From DATFMP01 sp035266845 (lineage in GTDB: Bacteria; SAR324; JACQKK01): a stretch of DNA of 64,000 nt. Of the stretch, positions 36,435 to 44,562 are shown piece after piece. Made by a program: the position numbers and the translations under genes. The notes under the pieces are model-generated. The model saw nothing but the letters and a program-made list of their open reading frames with translations, was not told the origin of the DNA and did no database searches. Each line of letters opens with the position of its first letter. Within the stretch, counting starts at the first letter, position 1. Location: positions 1 through 64,000 of the forward strand of contig DATFMP010000055.1 of the NCBI GenBank assembly GCA_035266845.1. Reading direction: 5' to 3'.

Positions 36435-37700
36435 TTACTCCCCCCCAGACGGGGGCCCCTCCTCCGCTCGCTTGCGGAATTGGTCGGCCACCTGCAGCAG
36501 GCCCTCGGTGCAGGCGTCCCAGCGGTTCTCCTCCCAGCCGATCAGGCTGGCCAGCAGGGGCGTGCGCAGGGAGCGCGTCCAATCGCCCCAGCGCTCGAAC
36601 TTGGCGAAGCGCTCCAGTTGACGGAGTTGCAGGTACATCAGGTCCAGCCCGCCGCCGGCCACTGTGTACGTACCGTTGTGGAAGAGCACGGCCTTCTTGA
36701 AGAAGCCCACCGGATCGAGCAGGAACGGGTGCGTGTTGGTGCGTCCGCGGATGATGGGCACGCCGGCACGGCCGCGCTCGTAGAAGCCCGGCGTGGAGGC
36801 CAGCAGGAACAGGTTGGTCTCCACCATGCGCGTGACGTGCAGCACGTCCTCCGCCAGCTCGGCGAAGACCCCCTCCATGGTGGGCGGGGCCAGCCCGATC
36901 TTCTCCAGCAGTTGGTTGTAGCGCACCCACAGCACGGAGCGGCTGCGCAAGGGCCGCTGCTCGGGCTCCAGCACCATCACGCGCTGGCGAGGCAGGCCGC
37001 GTCGCCGCAACGGCAGGCCCAGCGGCGGGAAGGCCTCCACCCGCTCCGCCGGGGGCTTTGCCAGCAGCGCCTGCAGCTCGCGCAGGGCGCGATCGAACCA
37101 GTCGAGCTGGTTCTCCTCCCAGGCCACGATGGCGGCGTTGAGGCGCGGCTCCCACAGCGCCAGGTGCCAACGCGCCAGCGCCAGGCGGTCGCCCTCGGGC
37201 AGCGGCGCGTACAGGTTCACCGCGTCGTGCTCGGCCTGGGGCCGGCCGCGCCAGCGCCGGCGGTGGGCCACCTCGGCCTCGCCCGCCCAGGTGTTCAGGA
37301 AGCGCGAGAGCCGCGCCAGCTCCAGCAGGGTGCGGTCGCAGCTTTCGCTGCTGCTGCGGTAGCCGCTCTGGGCGAAGTAGTCCTCCAGCCAGGCGCGCAG
37401 GGCCGCCAGGCGGTGCTCCAGGGCCGGGAGAAAGGCGTCGGGCCCCGCGCCCACGTCGCAGTCGTCCAGCCGGTTGGCCGCGTCGGGCTCCATTCCGAAG
37501 TGGAACCCCGTGGGCGCGTAGCCCCGCTCGTTGAGCCGGGGCTGCACGAGGTCCTGCCCGTCCACAACGCGGGTCCAGAGCTGCACGGCTTCCTCGGCCA
37601 GCTGGTTCAGGGGCTGGCGGGGCTCCTGCACAACGGCCGCATGGAAGTCCGCGAGGGCGGCGACGAGGGGGCTGTCCGGCGGGGCCGGCTGTTCGGTCAT
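36435..37700 (-). CDS. Unrecognised 421-residue helical protein
   Basis: Mostly alpha-helical, soluble, rich in Leu, Trp, Arg and Glu; no signal peptide and no cofactor motif. Two similar segments, IVAWEENQLDWFDRAL near residue 200 and LIGWEENRWDACTEGLL near 390, suggest an internal duplication. YERGRAGVPIIRGRTNTHPFLLDPVGFF near 305 is the most distinctive stretch. ATG 37700 is chosen because the upstream extension is Pro/Arg-rich. Codon use and composition match neighbours. I cannot assign a function. Confidence 0.7.
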   Translation of the reverse strand: MTEQPAPPDSPLVAALADFHAAVVQEPRQPLNQLAEEAVQLWTRVVDGQDLVQPRLNERGYAPTGFHFGMEPDAANRLDDCDVGAGPDAFLPALEHRLAALRAWLEDYFAQSGYRSSSESCDRTLLELARLSRFLNTWAGEAEVAHRRRWRGRPQAEHDAVNLYAPLPEGDRLALARWHLALWEPRLNAAIVAWEENQLDWFDRALRELQALLAKPPAERVEAFPPLGLPLRRRGLPRQRVMVLEPEQRPLRSRSVLWVRYNQLLEKIGLAPPTMEGVFAELAEDVLHVTRMVETNLFLLASTPGFYERGRAGVPIIRGRTNTHPFLLDPVGFFKKAVLFHNGTYTVAGGGLDLMYLQLRQLERFAKFERWGDWTRSLRTPLLASLIGWEENRWDACTEGLLQVADQFRKRAEEGPPSGGE

Positions 37701-37900
37701 CGCGGGAACCGGTTTTGGCCGGGTGTCGACTGTGTTATCACGAGAGGGTAGGATCAAGCGCCACCGGTGCCACGGCCGCGTCCCCGGCGCCCCGGGCACC
37801 CGGCAGCGCACGCCGCGCGGGGGCCGGCGTGCCGGCCACCGTGCGCATCGCCAACTGCTCGCCTACCGTTCGAGGGGCCTTGATTGATCCCGCCACGTTG

Positions 37901-38620
37901 ATGACCCGCTGGGCACTGCGCGCCCTGCTGCTGTGCTGCCTGCTGGGCCTGCTGGCCGCGCCCGCGGCCGCCCAGAAGCCCACACCCGGCGACCTGACCG
38001 CCCGCGTGACCGAGCTCGAGAGCAAGGTGGCCCTGCTGGAAAGCGAGGTGGCCGCGATGCGGGACCGGATGGAAGCGGTGCTGGGCAGCGATCCCAGCTC
38101 CAAGGTGCAGAACGTGACCATCGGCGATTCGCCCATCCGGGGCAATCCCAACGCGCCCATCACGCTGGTCATGTTCGGGGACTATCAGAGCGACTACTCA
38201 GCGCGCGCCCAGTACGTCGTAAAAAAGCTGCTGGAAGCCTATCCACAGCAACTGCGCTTTGTCTACAAGCACTATCCGCTCACGCAGCAGCACCCCATGG
38301 CCAACGACGCGGCCCTGGCGGCCCTGGCGGCGGAGAAGCAGGGGCTGTTCTGGCAATACCACGACCTGCTGTTCCAGAACTCCCGCCGGCTGGACAACAA
38401 CCTGCTGCTGGTGCTGGCCGAGCAGGCCGGGGTGGACCTGAGCCGCTTCGACCGCGACCGGAGATCGCTGGCGGCCCTGGAGCGCCTGCAAGCGGACGAG
38501 AAGGAGGGCGCCCAGCTCGGCGTGGCGGGCCTGCCCACGCTGTACCTGAACGGCCGCCTGATGCCCACCTGGCGCTTCGACTATCTGCAGACCAAGATCA
38601 ACGAGCTGATCGGCAAGTAG
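37901..38620 (+). CDS. Exported DsbA-like thioredoxin-fold protein lacking the CXXC motif
   Basis: 239 residues. Signal peptide over residues 1-24 (ALLLCCLLGLLAAPAAAQ), a short coiled coil (35-60), then a DsbA-family thioredoxin domain (85-235). The canonical FxDFQCPFC active site is replaced by FGDYQSDYS: Ser97 and Ser100 take the two Cys positions. The cis-Pro loop is kept (VAGLPTLYLNG). The mature chain contains no Cys at all, so thiol oxidation or reduction is impossible; binding or chaperone function is the likeliest alternative. ATG 37901 starts the signal peptide. Convergent with the acyl-CoA dehydrogenase. Confidence 0.8.
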   Translation: MTRWALRALLLCCLLGLLAAPAAAQKPTPGDLTARVTELESKVALLESEVAAMRDRMEAVLGSDPSSKVQNVTIGDSPIRGNPNAPITLVMFGDYQSDYSARAQYVVKKLLEAYPQQLRFVYKHYPLTQQHPMANDAALAALAAEKQGLFWQYHDLLFQNSRRLDNNLLLVLAEQAGVDLSRFDRDRRSLAALERLQADEKEGAQLGVAGLPTLYLNGRLMPTWRFDYLQTKINELIGK

Positions 38621-38674
38621 CGGCAACGCAGGCGCTCCGGCCCGGAGCCGGGGCGTTTCGCCTCGTGTCCGCGG

Positions 38675-40522
38675 CTACTCCAGCACGGCGTCCAGCGCAG
38701 CGAAGTTGCGGGACTGCACCTTGGCGGCGATGGCCCGGTAGCGCGGCAGGATCTGGAACACGTAGTGCTCCGCCGTCTTGATCTTGTTGTAGTAGAAGCG
38801 CGCGTCCTCGTTGTCCGCCGCCAGCTTGCGCAGCGCCTCCGCGTCCGCGCCGTTGCCGCCCGCCAGCGCGCCCAGCTTCTCCTCGGAGATCAGCGCCATC
38901 CTGAGCAGGTAGTAGGCGCTCATCACGTCCGCGAAGAACACGCACACGTCCGTGGCGTGGAACACGCCCTCGCGCGGCCCCAGCTCATCGGCCAGGTTGG
39001 CCAGAGAGGCCACGGTGGCCTTGAGCTGCTCCTTGGCATCGTCCCAGGCGGCGATGGCCTGGCCCATGGAGGGCAGGCGCGCGTTGCCGGCTTGCACATC
39101 GCTCACCTCCTGCATCAGCGTGTCGAACAGCTCCCCGCCGCGCAGGCGCAGCTTGCGCGTGACCAGGTCCAGCGCCTGGATGCCCGTGGTACCCTCGTAG
39201 ATGGAGGCGATCTTGGTATCGCGCATGTGCTGCGCCAGGGGGAACTCCTCCGTGAAGCCCACGCCCCCCAGCACCTGCACGCCCAGCCGTGTCACCTCGA
39301 AGCCGTGATCGGCCCCGGCGTTCTTGGCTACGGGCGTGAGGATGTCCACCAGGTCCTGGTAGCGCTGCCGGCTTTCCGCCGGGCCATGGTGGGCCATGTC
39401 GGAGTAAAACGCGGTGGCGTAGATCAGGCCGCGCGTGCCCTCCGTGTAGGCCTTCATGGTGAGCAGCATGTTGCGCACGTCCGGGTGCGCAACGATGGGC
39501 GTGCGCTGCGCGTTGCGGTCCTTGCCGTGCTCCACCGCCACGCCCTGCACACGCTCGCGGGCATAGGCCCAGGCATTGCGGAAGGCGCCCGAGGCCGCAC
39601 CCAGGCCCTGGTAGGCCACCTGCAGGCGCGCTTCGTTCATGAGCTTGAACATCTGTGACATGCCCAGGCACTCGCCCTCCAGCAGGTAGCCGTGGCAATC
39701 GCCGCTGGTGCCGAACTCCAGCACGCAGGTGGGCGAGGCCTTAATGCCCAGCTTGTGCTCCAGCCGCAGGGTGGTCACGTGGTTGGGCACGGTGGGCTTG
39801 CCGTCCGCATCCGGGCGGTACTTGGGCACGATGAACAGGCTGATGCCCTTGGGGCCGGGAGGCGCGCCTTCCGTGCGGGCCAGCACCAGGTGCACGATGT
39901 TCTCCGTGAAGTCGTGGTCGCCGCCGGAGATCCAGCTCTTGCTGCCCTTGATGAGGTAGTGGTCGCCCTCCTTGATGGCACGCGTGGTGATGTCCCCCAC
40001 GGCGCTGCCCGCGTTGGGCTCGCTGAGGCACATGGTGCCGCCCCAGTGCCCGGTGATCATGTGCTCGCAATATTCGTTGCGCTGCGCCTCGTCGCCGAAC
40101 TCGGCGATGAGCCCCGCCGCCCCGGCCGTCAGCATGGACGTGGTGTAGAGCGCGGGATTGGCGCCGTACATCGCCTCCAGCACGCCCACCGCCACGGAGA
40201 GCGGCAGGCCCTGGCCGCCATACTCCGCGGGGGAGACCATGCCGATCCAGCCCGCCTCCGACGCCTGCCGCCAGGCCTCCTTGAAGCCCTTGGGCGTGAC
40301 CACCTTGCCGTCCGCGATACGGGTGCCTTCTTCGTCGCCGGACTTGTTCAGCGGGGCGTAGACCTCCTCCACGAAGGTCGCGCCCTCCTGCACCACCATC
40401 TCGAAGTCGTCCGGCGCGAAGCCCTTGAACGCCTCCAACTCGGTGAGCCGCTCCACGTGCAGCAGCTCCTTCTGCACGAACCGGATGTCCTGCCGGTCAA
40501 CGCTGTACTCGGTGCTGTTCAT
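38675..40522 (-). CDS. Large acyl-CoA dehydrogenase (DmdC-like)
   Basis: 615 residues, the long acyl-CoA dehydrogenase subgroup with an extra N-terminal segment and a C-terminal domain, similar to 3-methylmercaptopropionyl-CoA dehydrogenase (DmdC). FAD-binding segments: MCLSEPNAGSAVGD and KSWISGGDHDFTENI. The catalytic Glu is in SIYEGTTGIQALDLV. The N-terminus (YSVDRQDIRFVQKELL) is typical of this subgroup. It catalyses alpha,beta-oxidation of an acyl-CoA using electron-transfer flavoprotein. The actual acyl group cannot be read from sequence. Confidence 0.9.
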   Translation of the reverse strand: MNSTEYSVDRQDIRFVQKELLHVERLTELEAFKGFAPDDFEMVVQEGATFVEEVYAPLNKSGDEEGTRIADGKVVTPKGFKEAWRQASEAGWIGMVSPAEYGGQGLPLSVAVGVLEAMYGANPALYTTSMLTAGAAGLIAEFGDEAQRNEYCEHMITGHWGGTMCLSEPNAGSAVGDITTRAIKEGDHYLIKGSKSWISGGDHDFTENIVHLVLARTEGAPPGPKGISLFIVPKYRPDADGKPTVPNHVTTLRLEHKLGIKASPTCVLEFGTSGDCHGYLLEGECLGMSQMFKLMNEARLQVAYQGLGAASGAFRNAWAYARERVQGVAVEHGKDRNAQRTPIVAHPDVRNMLLTMKAYTEGTRGLIYATAFYSDMAHHGPAESRQRYQDLVDILTPVAKNAGADHGFEVTRLGVQVLGGVGFTEEFPLAQHMRDTKIASIYEGTTGIQALDLVTRKLRLRGGELFDTLMQEVSDVQAGNARLPSMGQAIAAWDDAKEQLKATVASLANLADELGPREGVFHATDVCVFFADVMSAYYLLRMALISEEKLGALAGGNGADAEALRKLAADNEDARFYYNKIKTAEHYVFQILPRYRAIAAKVQSRNFAALDAVLE

Positions 40523-40810
40523 GCCGATCGTCTCCGCTTGCGGCCGCCCGCCAGGGGGGCGGCCCGGTGCCTCTGCTTTGCATAGGAGGGCGGCTGCGGC
40601 AGCCCGGCGTACCGGGGCCGGCCGATTGGCCCATTAGACCACAGCCGCCCCAGCCGGGTAAACCGCGCGGGGGCGGCGAGACGCTGGGCCGCGCGGCCGT
40701 CCCTGTCCCCACTTGTCCGCATTCTCCCGCTGCGCCCAGCGGCCCGGCACGGTACGATGGAATCGGCCGCGGAGCCGCCAGGGGCGAAGCTTTGCGCTGC
40801 GCGGAAGATT

Positions 40811-40896
40811 TTTGCGAAACGAAGCCACTGGGTGCGGCGAGGCACCGAGGTCGCCTGCCGACCATCGGGTCGCCTTTGCGAAACGAAGCCATTGGG
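40811..40896. repeat. 22-base direct repeat in the acyl-CoA dehydrogenase/pcm gap
   Basis: A unit starting TTTGCGAAACGAAGCCA occurs at 40811-40832 and 40875-40896 with one mismatch. The gap 40523-41006 (484 bases) separates divergent genes; no gene was found in it. The repeats could be dispersed-repeat remnants or paired protein-binding sites. Confidence 0.7.
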
Positions 40897-41006
40897 CAAG
40901 ATGGGGCGGCGAGGCGGCGCTCCGGGCACCGTTCCGGCGCTGCGGCCGATGCGCTAGAATGAGGTGAGCGTGCCACCGCCTGCAGTCCTGTCCCGAGGCA
41001 CCGCCC

Positions 41007-41672
41007 ATGAGCGAGATTTTCTCCACCTCCACCCGGCCCCGCTGGATCGAGCGTCAGCTCGTGCGGCGCGGCATCCGCGACGAGCGCGTGCTGGACGCCA
41101 TGGCCCGCGTGCCGCGCGAGGCGTTCGTGCCGGCAGCGTTCCGCGGGCGGGCGCTGGTGGATGCGCCCATCCCCATCGGCTGCCGCCAGACGGTCTCGCA
41201 GCCGTTCGTGGTGGCGCTGTCCCTGCAGGCGCTGGCGCTGCGGGGCGAGGAGCGGGTGCTGGACGTGGGCACGGGCTCCGGCTACCAGGCCGTGCTGCTG
41301 TCGTGGCTGGCGCGCGAGGTCTACACGATCGAGGTGCACCAGCGCCTGTACACCAATGCCCGCCTCGCCATCGAGCGCTACGCGCACTCCGCCGTGACCA
41401 CGCGCTGCGGGGACGGCTCACAGGGTTGGCCGGAGGCCGCGCCCTTCGATGCCATCGTGGTGGGGGCCTGCGCGCCCAAGGTGCCGCCCAGCCTGCTGGC
41501 GCAGCTCGCGCCGGGCGGGCGGCTGGTGCTACCGCTGGGCAGCGAGCACTCGCAAACGCTCTACCGCATCGTCAAACGGGCGGACGGCACGCTGGAGAAG
41601 ACCCTGCTGGAGCGGGTGCTGTTCGTGCCCCTGGTGGGCCGGGAGGGCTCCGGGTTCCTGCCCCAGGCATGA
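41007..41672 (+). CDS. pcm: Protein-L-isoaspartate O-methyltransferase
   Basis: 221 residues, normal length. It repairs isoaspartyl residues using SAM. Family motifs: VPREAFVPAAFRGRAL, PIGCRQTVSQPFVVA (the usual GQTISQP), VLDVGTGSGYQAVLLSWLA for the SAM site, and FDAIVVGACAPKVPPSLL. GAGG lies about 8 bases before ATG 41007. A CBS-domain gene follows after 108 bases. Confidence 0.95.
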   Translation: MSEIFSTSTRPRWIERQLVRRGIRDERVLDAMARVPREAFVPAAFRGRALVDAPIPIGCRQTVSQPFVVALSLQALALRGEERVLDVGTGSGYQAVLLSWLAREVYTIEVHQRLYTNARLAIERYAHSAVTTRCGDGSQGWPEAAPFDAIVVGACAPKVPPSLLAQLAPGGRLVLPLGSEHSQTLYRIVKRADGTLEKTLLERVLFVPLVGREGSGFLPQA

Positions 41673-41780
41673 GGCGGGCCCCGGCGTGACGGGCGCGGGC
41701 AGGGTCCGCGCGCGGAGGCCGCCGCGGCGATCGCGGCGGGTGCCTCGTTGGGGGGCCAACGAGTCCGAGCAGGTGCAGCC

Positions 41781-42278
41781 ATGAGCGCAGCGTCCAGGCC
41801 GTCGCGGGTGCCTCGCCCGCCCGCCCCGTTCCACCGGGATACGCCGCTGAGCGAGGTGATGGTGCGCGACGTGATCACGATCCAGCTTCAGGACCGCAGC
41901 AGCCTGGTGGACACGCTGATGAAGCACCACCCGATCCACCACCTGCCGGTGCTGGAGGGCGATGTGCTGCGGGGGCTGATCGCCCAGCGCGACCTGTACC
42001 GCAGCATGCTCAGCGCGCTGTACTTCGAGGGCGAGCCGGAGCTGCACTCGTTCCTGGACGACTTCACGGACATCGCCAGCATCATGACGCCCGACCCGCT
42101 CACGCTGGAGCCCACGAACACGCTGGACGATGCCCTGCAACTGATGCTGGAGCACAAGATCGGCTGCGTGCCCGTGGTGGACGACCGCAACCGCCTGCAG
42201 GGCATCCTCACGGACTCGGACCTGCTGCGCATCCTCAACGCCGTGCTGCCGCCGCCGGGGGCGGGGCGGGCCTCTTAG
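41781..42278 (+). CDS. Two-CBS-domain protein
   Basis: 165 residues made of one CBS pair (Bateman module): VMVRDVITIQLQDRSSLVDTLMKHHPIHHLPVLEGD and MTPDPLTLEPTNTLDDALQLML. Such stand-alone modules bind adenosine nucleotides and regulate partner proteins. ATG 41781 is preferred over an in-frame TTG at 41748. No obvious partner among neighbours. Downstream sits half a palindromic repeat and a convergent GST gene. Confidence 0.85.
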   Translation: MSAASRPSRVPRPPAPFHRDTPLSEVMVRDVITIQLQDRSSLVDTLMKHHPIHHLPVLEGDVLRGLIAQRDLYRSMLSALYFEGEPELHSFLDDFTDIASIMTPDPLTLEPTNTLDDALQLMLEHKIGCVPVVDDRNRLQGILTDSDLLRILNAVLPPPGAGRAS

Positions 42279-42359
42279 CACCCTCGCAGGCGGTTCCGGC
42301 ATAATACCAGGCACGGTACGGCAACGCGTGGTGTCGATCCGCCCGACGATCCGACGCTT

Positions 42360-42388
42360 TCATTCCAAGCGCAGCGATGAATCTGCTT
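42360..42388. repeat. Dispersed palindromic repeat, copy E (single, diverged arm)
   Basis: One arm, TCATTCCAAGCGCAGCGATG followed by AATCTGCT, very close to copy B. It lies between the convergent CBS and GST genes. Confidence 0.7.
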
Positions 42389-42413
42389 TTCCCGTGGTCT
42401 GCCGGCCCTGGCG

Positions 42414-43022
42414 CTAGGTCGGCGCCATGGGCACGTACCCCGGCTGGCTGCGCACGCGCTCCAGCCAAGCGCGGATGGCGGGGTAGCCGGCCAGGTCGAA
42501 GCCCCCCTGGTCGGCCACGTGGGTGTAGGCGTACAGCGCGATGTCCGCGATGGAGTAGCGCCCACCCACCAGGAAGGGCGCCTCGCGCAGCGCGCCCTCC
42601 AGCACGTCCAGGGCCGCGTAGCCCTGGGTGCGCTTTTGCTCCAGCAGCGCCTGCTGCGGGGGCTCCAGCCTGGAGAAGTGCCGCAGCCAGAAGCGCGCCG
42701 TGGCGATGTTGGGCTCGTGGCTGTACTGCTCGAAGAACATCCATTGCAGCACCAAGGCCCGCTGCAGGCGCTCGTCCGGCAGGTAGGGCGTGCCCTCGGC
42801 CAGATAGAACAGGATCGCGTCGGACTCGGCCAGGGCCGTGCCGTCCTCCAGCACCAGCAGGGGCACGCGGCCGTTGGGATTGAGGCGCAGGAACTCGGGC
42901 GTGCGGGTCTCGCCACGCAGGATATCCACCTCGGTCAGCTCGTAGGGCCGGCCGAGCTGGTGCAACAGCAGCCGCACCTTGTAGCCGTTGCCCGAGTCCG
43001 CATAGTCGTACAGTCGCAGCAT
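42414..43022 (-). CDS. Glutathione S-transferase family protein
   Basis: 202 residues. N-terminal thioredoxin fold: LRLYDYADSGNGYKVRLLLHQL, with GRVPLLVLEDGTALAESDAIL containing the cis-Pro and the glutathione-binding ESDAI. C-terminal helical domain (YSIADIALYAYTHVADQGG). Ser or Tyr near residue 10 would act on glutathione. ATG 43022 begins the fold; the long upstream frame is spurious. Substrate unknown. Confidence 0.9.
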   Translation of the reverse strand: MLRLYDYADSGNGYKVRLLLHQLGRPYELTEVDILRGETRTPEFLRLNPNGRVPLLVLEDGTALAESDAILFYLAEGTPYLPDERLQRALVLQWMFFEQYSHEPNIATARFWLRHFSRLEPPQQALLEQKRTQGYAALDVLEGALREAPFLVGGRYSIADIALYAYTHVADQGGFDLAGYPAIRAWLERVRSQPGYVPMAPT

Positions 43023-43101
43023 GTGCGCACTCCGCTCCCGGTTGCGGGCACCCGGCCAGCCGCGCGGGGTGGGCTGCCCCGGCGGGCCGGCACGGGTGGT
43101 C

Positions 43102-43362
43102 TCAGCTCTGCCAGAACCACTTGCTGGCTTCCTTGTACACCGTACCGCGGGAAACGCCGATATCCGAGAAGAAGCGCGGCTCCCGGGCCAGGGTGGCCCG
43201 CAGCTCCGCCCGCTGGCGGCTGCGCCGTACCCACAGGCGCAGCAGCCCCAGGGCCTGGATGGCCCGGCGCACCCATGGATTGGGGGCCCCCACGTACCGG
43301 CCGGTCCACCGCGAATCGAGATTGCGGGCCTTACTCCATGCATTTAGATTTCTTGCATTCAT
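43102..43362 (-). CDS. DUF1127 (YjiS-like) small basic protein
   Basis: 86 residues, strongly basic. The C-terminal DUF1127 pattern is present: RRSRQRAELRATLAREPRFFSDIGVSRGTVYKEASKWFW, with the DIGxSR core and a final K-x-F/W-W. GGGAGG precedes ATG 43362. Proteins of this family act in small-molecule and RNA-related regulation in some Proteobacteria, but its role here is unknown. Divergent from a GcvA-like LysR regulator, which suggests it is that regulator's target. Confidence 0.85.
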   Translation of the reverse strand: MNARNLNAWSKARNLDSRWTGRYVGAPNPWVRRAIQALGLLRLWVRRSRQRAELRATLAREPRFFSDIGVSRGTVYKEASKWFWQS

Positions 43363-43441
43363 GTGATCCTCCCCTTGCTGGCTCGCCTTCGTGAATCGAG
43401 TGCCTTCAGGCCTCCATGGTGCCACTGGACACCGCGCAGGC

Positions 43442-43484
43442 AAGCGATTTATCCTCACTAAGCGATTTAGCTATTCTGAATCGC
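43442..43484. promoter_or_regulatory. Candidate LysR operator in the DUF1127/lysR divergent gap
   Basis: AAGCGATTTA occurs at 43442-43451 and again at 43460-43469 (18-base period). GAATCGC at 43478-43484 is the inverted match of GCGATT, so the second copy and this arm form a dyad around an A/T-rich centre. LysR proteins typically bind such dyads between divergent genes. Position and symmetry support it; no binding data. Confidence 0.5.
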
Positions 43485-43581
43485 GTTGATGGCACCGCGA
43501 TGGTCGTGCGGCGTCCCCATCAGGCTACGGCCGGCGACGGGCGGCGCCCACCCGCTGCTTGCGACACGATTCCGGAGGTCC

Positions 43582-44562
43582 ATGGAGAATCTGCCGTCCC
43601 TCAACGGCCTGCGCGCCTTCGAGGCCGCCGCGCGCTGCGGCAGCGTGAAGGCGGCGGCGGCCGAGCTGTTCGTGACGCCCGGCGCGGTGAGCCAGCAGGT
43701 GAAGGCCCTGGAGGCGGCGCTGGGCACGCCGCTGTTCCGGCGCGTGGGCAATACCCTGCAGCTCAGCGAGGCGGGCGCGGCGCTCTACCCCGTGCTGCAC
43801 GAGGCCTTCCAATCCATCGCCGGGGCGGTGCGGCGTGTGCGCGAGCGCGAGCAGGCCGGCCCGCTCACGGTGAGCACGGTATCCTCGTTTGCTTCCAAGT
43901 GGCTCGTGCCACGGCTGGGGCGCTTCCGCGAGCGGCATCCGCAGATCGACGTGCGCATCAGCGCCACGGAGCGGCTGGCGGACTTCTCCCGGGATGATGT
44001 GGACGTGGCCATCCGCTTGGGCAGCGGCAACTATGCGGGTCTGCGCAGCGACTTCCTGTTCCGCGAGCCCCTGTTCCCCGTGTGCAGCCCGCGGTTAGTG
44101 ACCGGGTCGATACCCCTGCGCGAGCCGGCGGATTTGCGCCACCACACGCTGCTCCACGACGAGACCTACGACGCATGGCTGCTGTGGTTGCGCCAGCATG
44201 GCGTGCAGGGCGTGGAGGCCCGCCGCGGGCCCGTGTTCAGCGACGCTTCCATGGCATTGCAGGCCGCCATGGACGGCCAGGGCGTGGCCATGGCCCGCGG
44301 AGAGCTGGCCGCGCAGGACCTGGCCGATGGCCGCCTGGTGCGGCCCTTCGATCTCTCCGTGCCCTACCGCTTTGCGTACTTTGTGGTCTCGCTGCCGGAA
44401 GCGGCGGAGTGGCCCAAGGTGGCGGCATTCAGAGAGTGGGTGCTGGAGCAGGCGCGCCAGTTCCGTGCGGAGCACCCGCAGGTGGCGCCAGCGGGGATGG
44501 GTGGGGTGGACGACGCGACTCCACCGGGCCGCGGGACGCCCGACGGACGGCATCAGCCGTAG
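43582..44562 (+). CDS. LysR-family regulator, GcvA-like
   Basis: 326 residues. N-terminal winged helix: LNGLRAFEAAARCGSVKAAAAELFVTPGAVSQQVKALE. The effector domain begins near 92 (GPLTVSTVSSFASKWLVPRL), a stretch typical of the GcvA/AmpR-like LysR subgroup. GGAGGT is 5 bases before ATG 43582; the longer frame upstream is spurious. It is divergent from DUF1127, with a symmetric candidate site between. Its 3' end overlaps the convergent lolC/E-like gene by 10 bases. Confidence 0.9.
   Translation: MENLPSLNGLRAFEAAARCGSVKAAAAELFVTPGAVSQQVKALEAALGTPLFRRVGNTLQLSEAGAALYPVLHEAFQSIAGAVRRVREREQAGPLTVSTVSSFASKWLVPRLGRFRERHPQIDVRISATERLADFSRDDVDVAIRLGSGNYAGLRSDFLFREPLFPVCSPRLVTGSIPLREPADLRHHTLLHDETYDAWLLWLRQHGVQGVEARRGPVFSDASMALQAAMDGQGVAMARGELAAQDLADGRLVRPFDLSVPYRFAYFVVSLPEAAEWPKVAAFREWVLEQARQFRAEHPQVAPAGMGGVDDATPPGRGTPDGRHQP

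Noticed and set aside
44553..44562. Ten-base overlap of lysR and lolC/E 3' ends as antisense control
   Set aside because: Such short convergent overlaps are common in compact genomes and need no special role.
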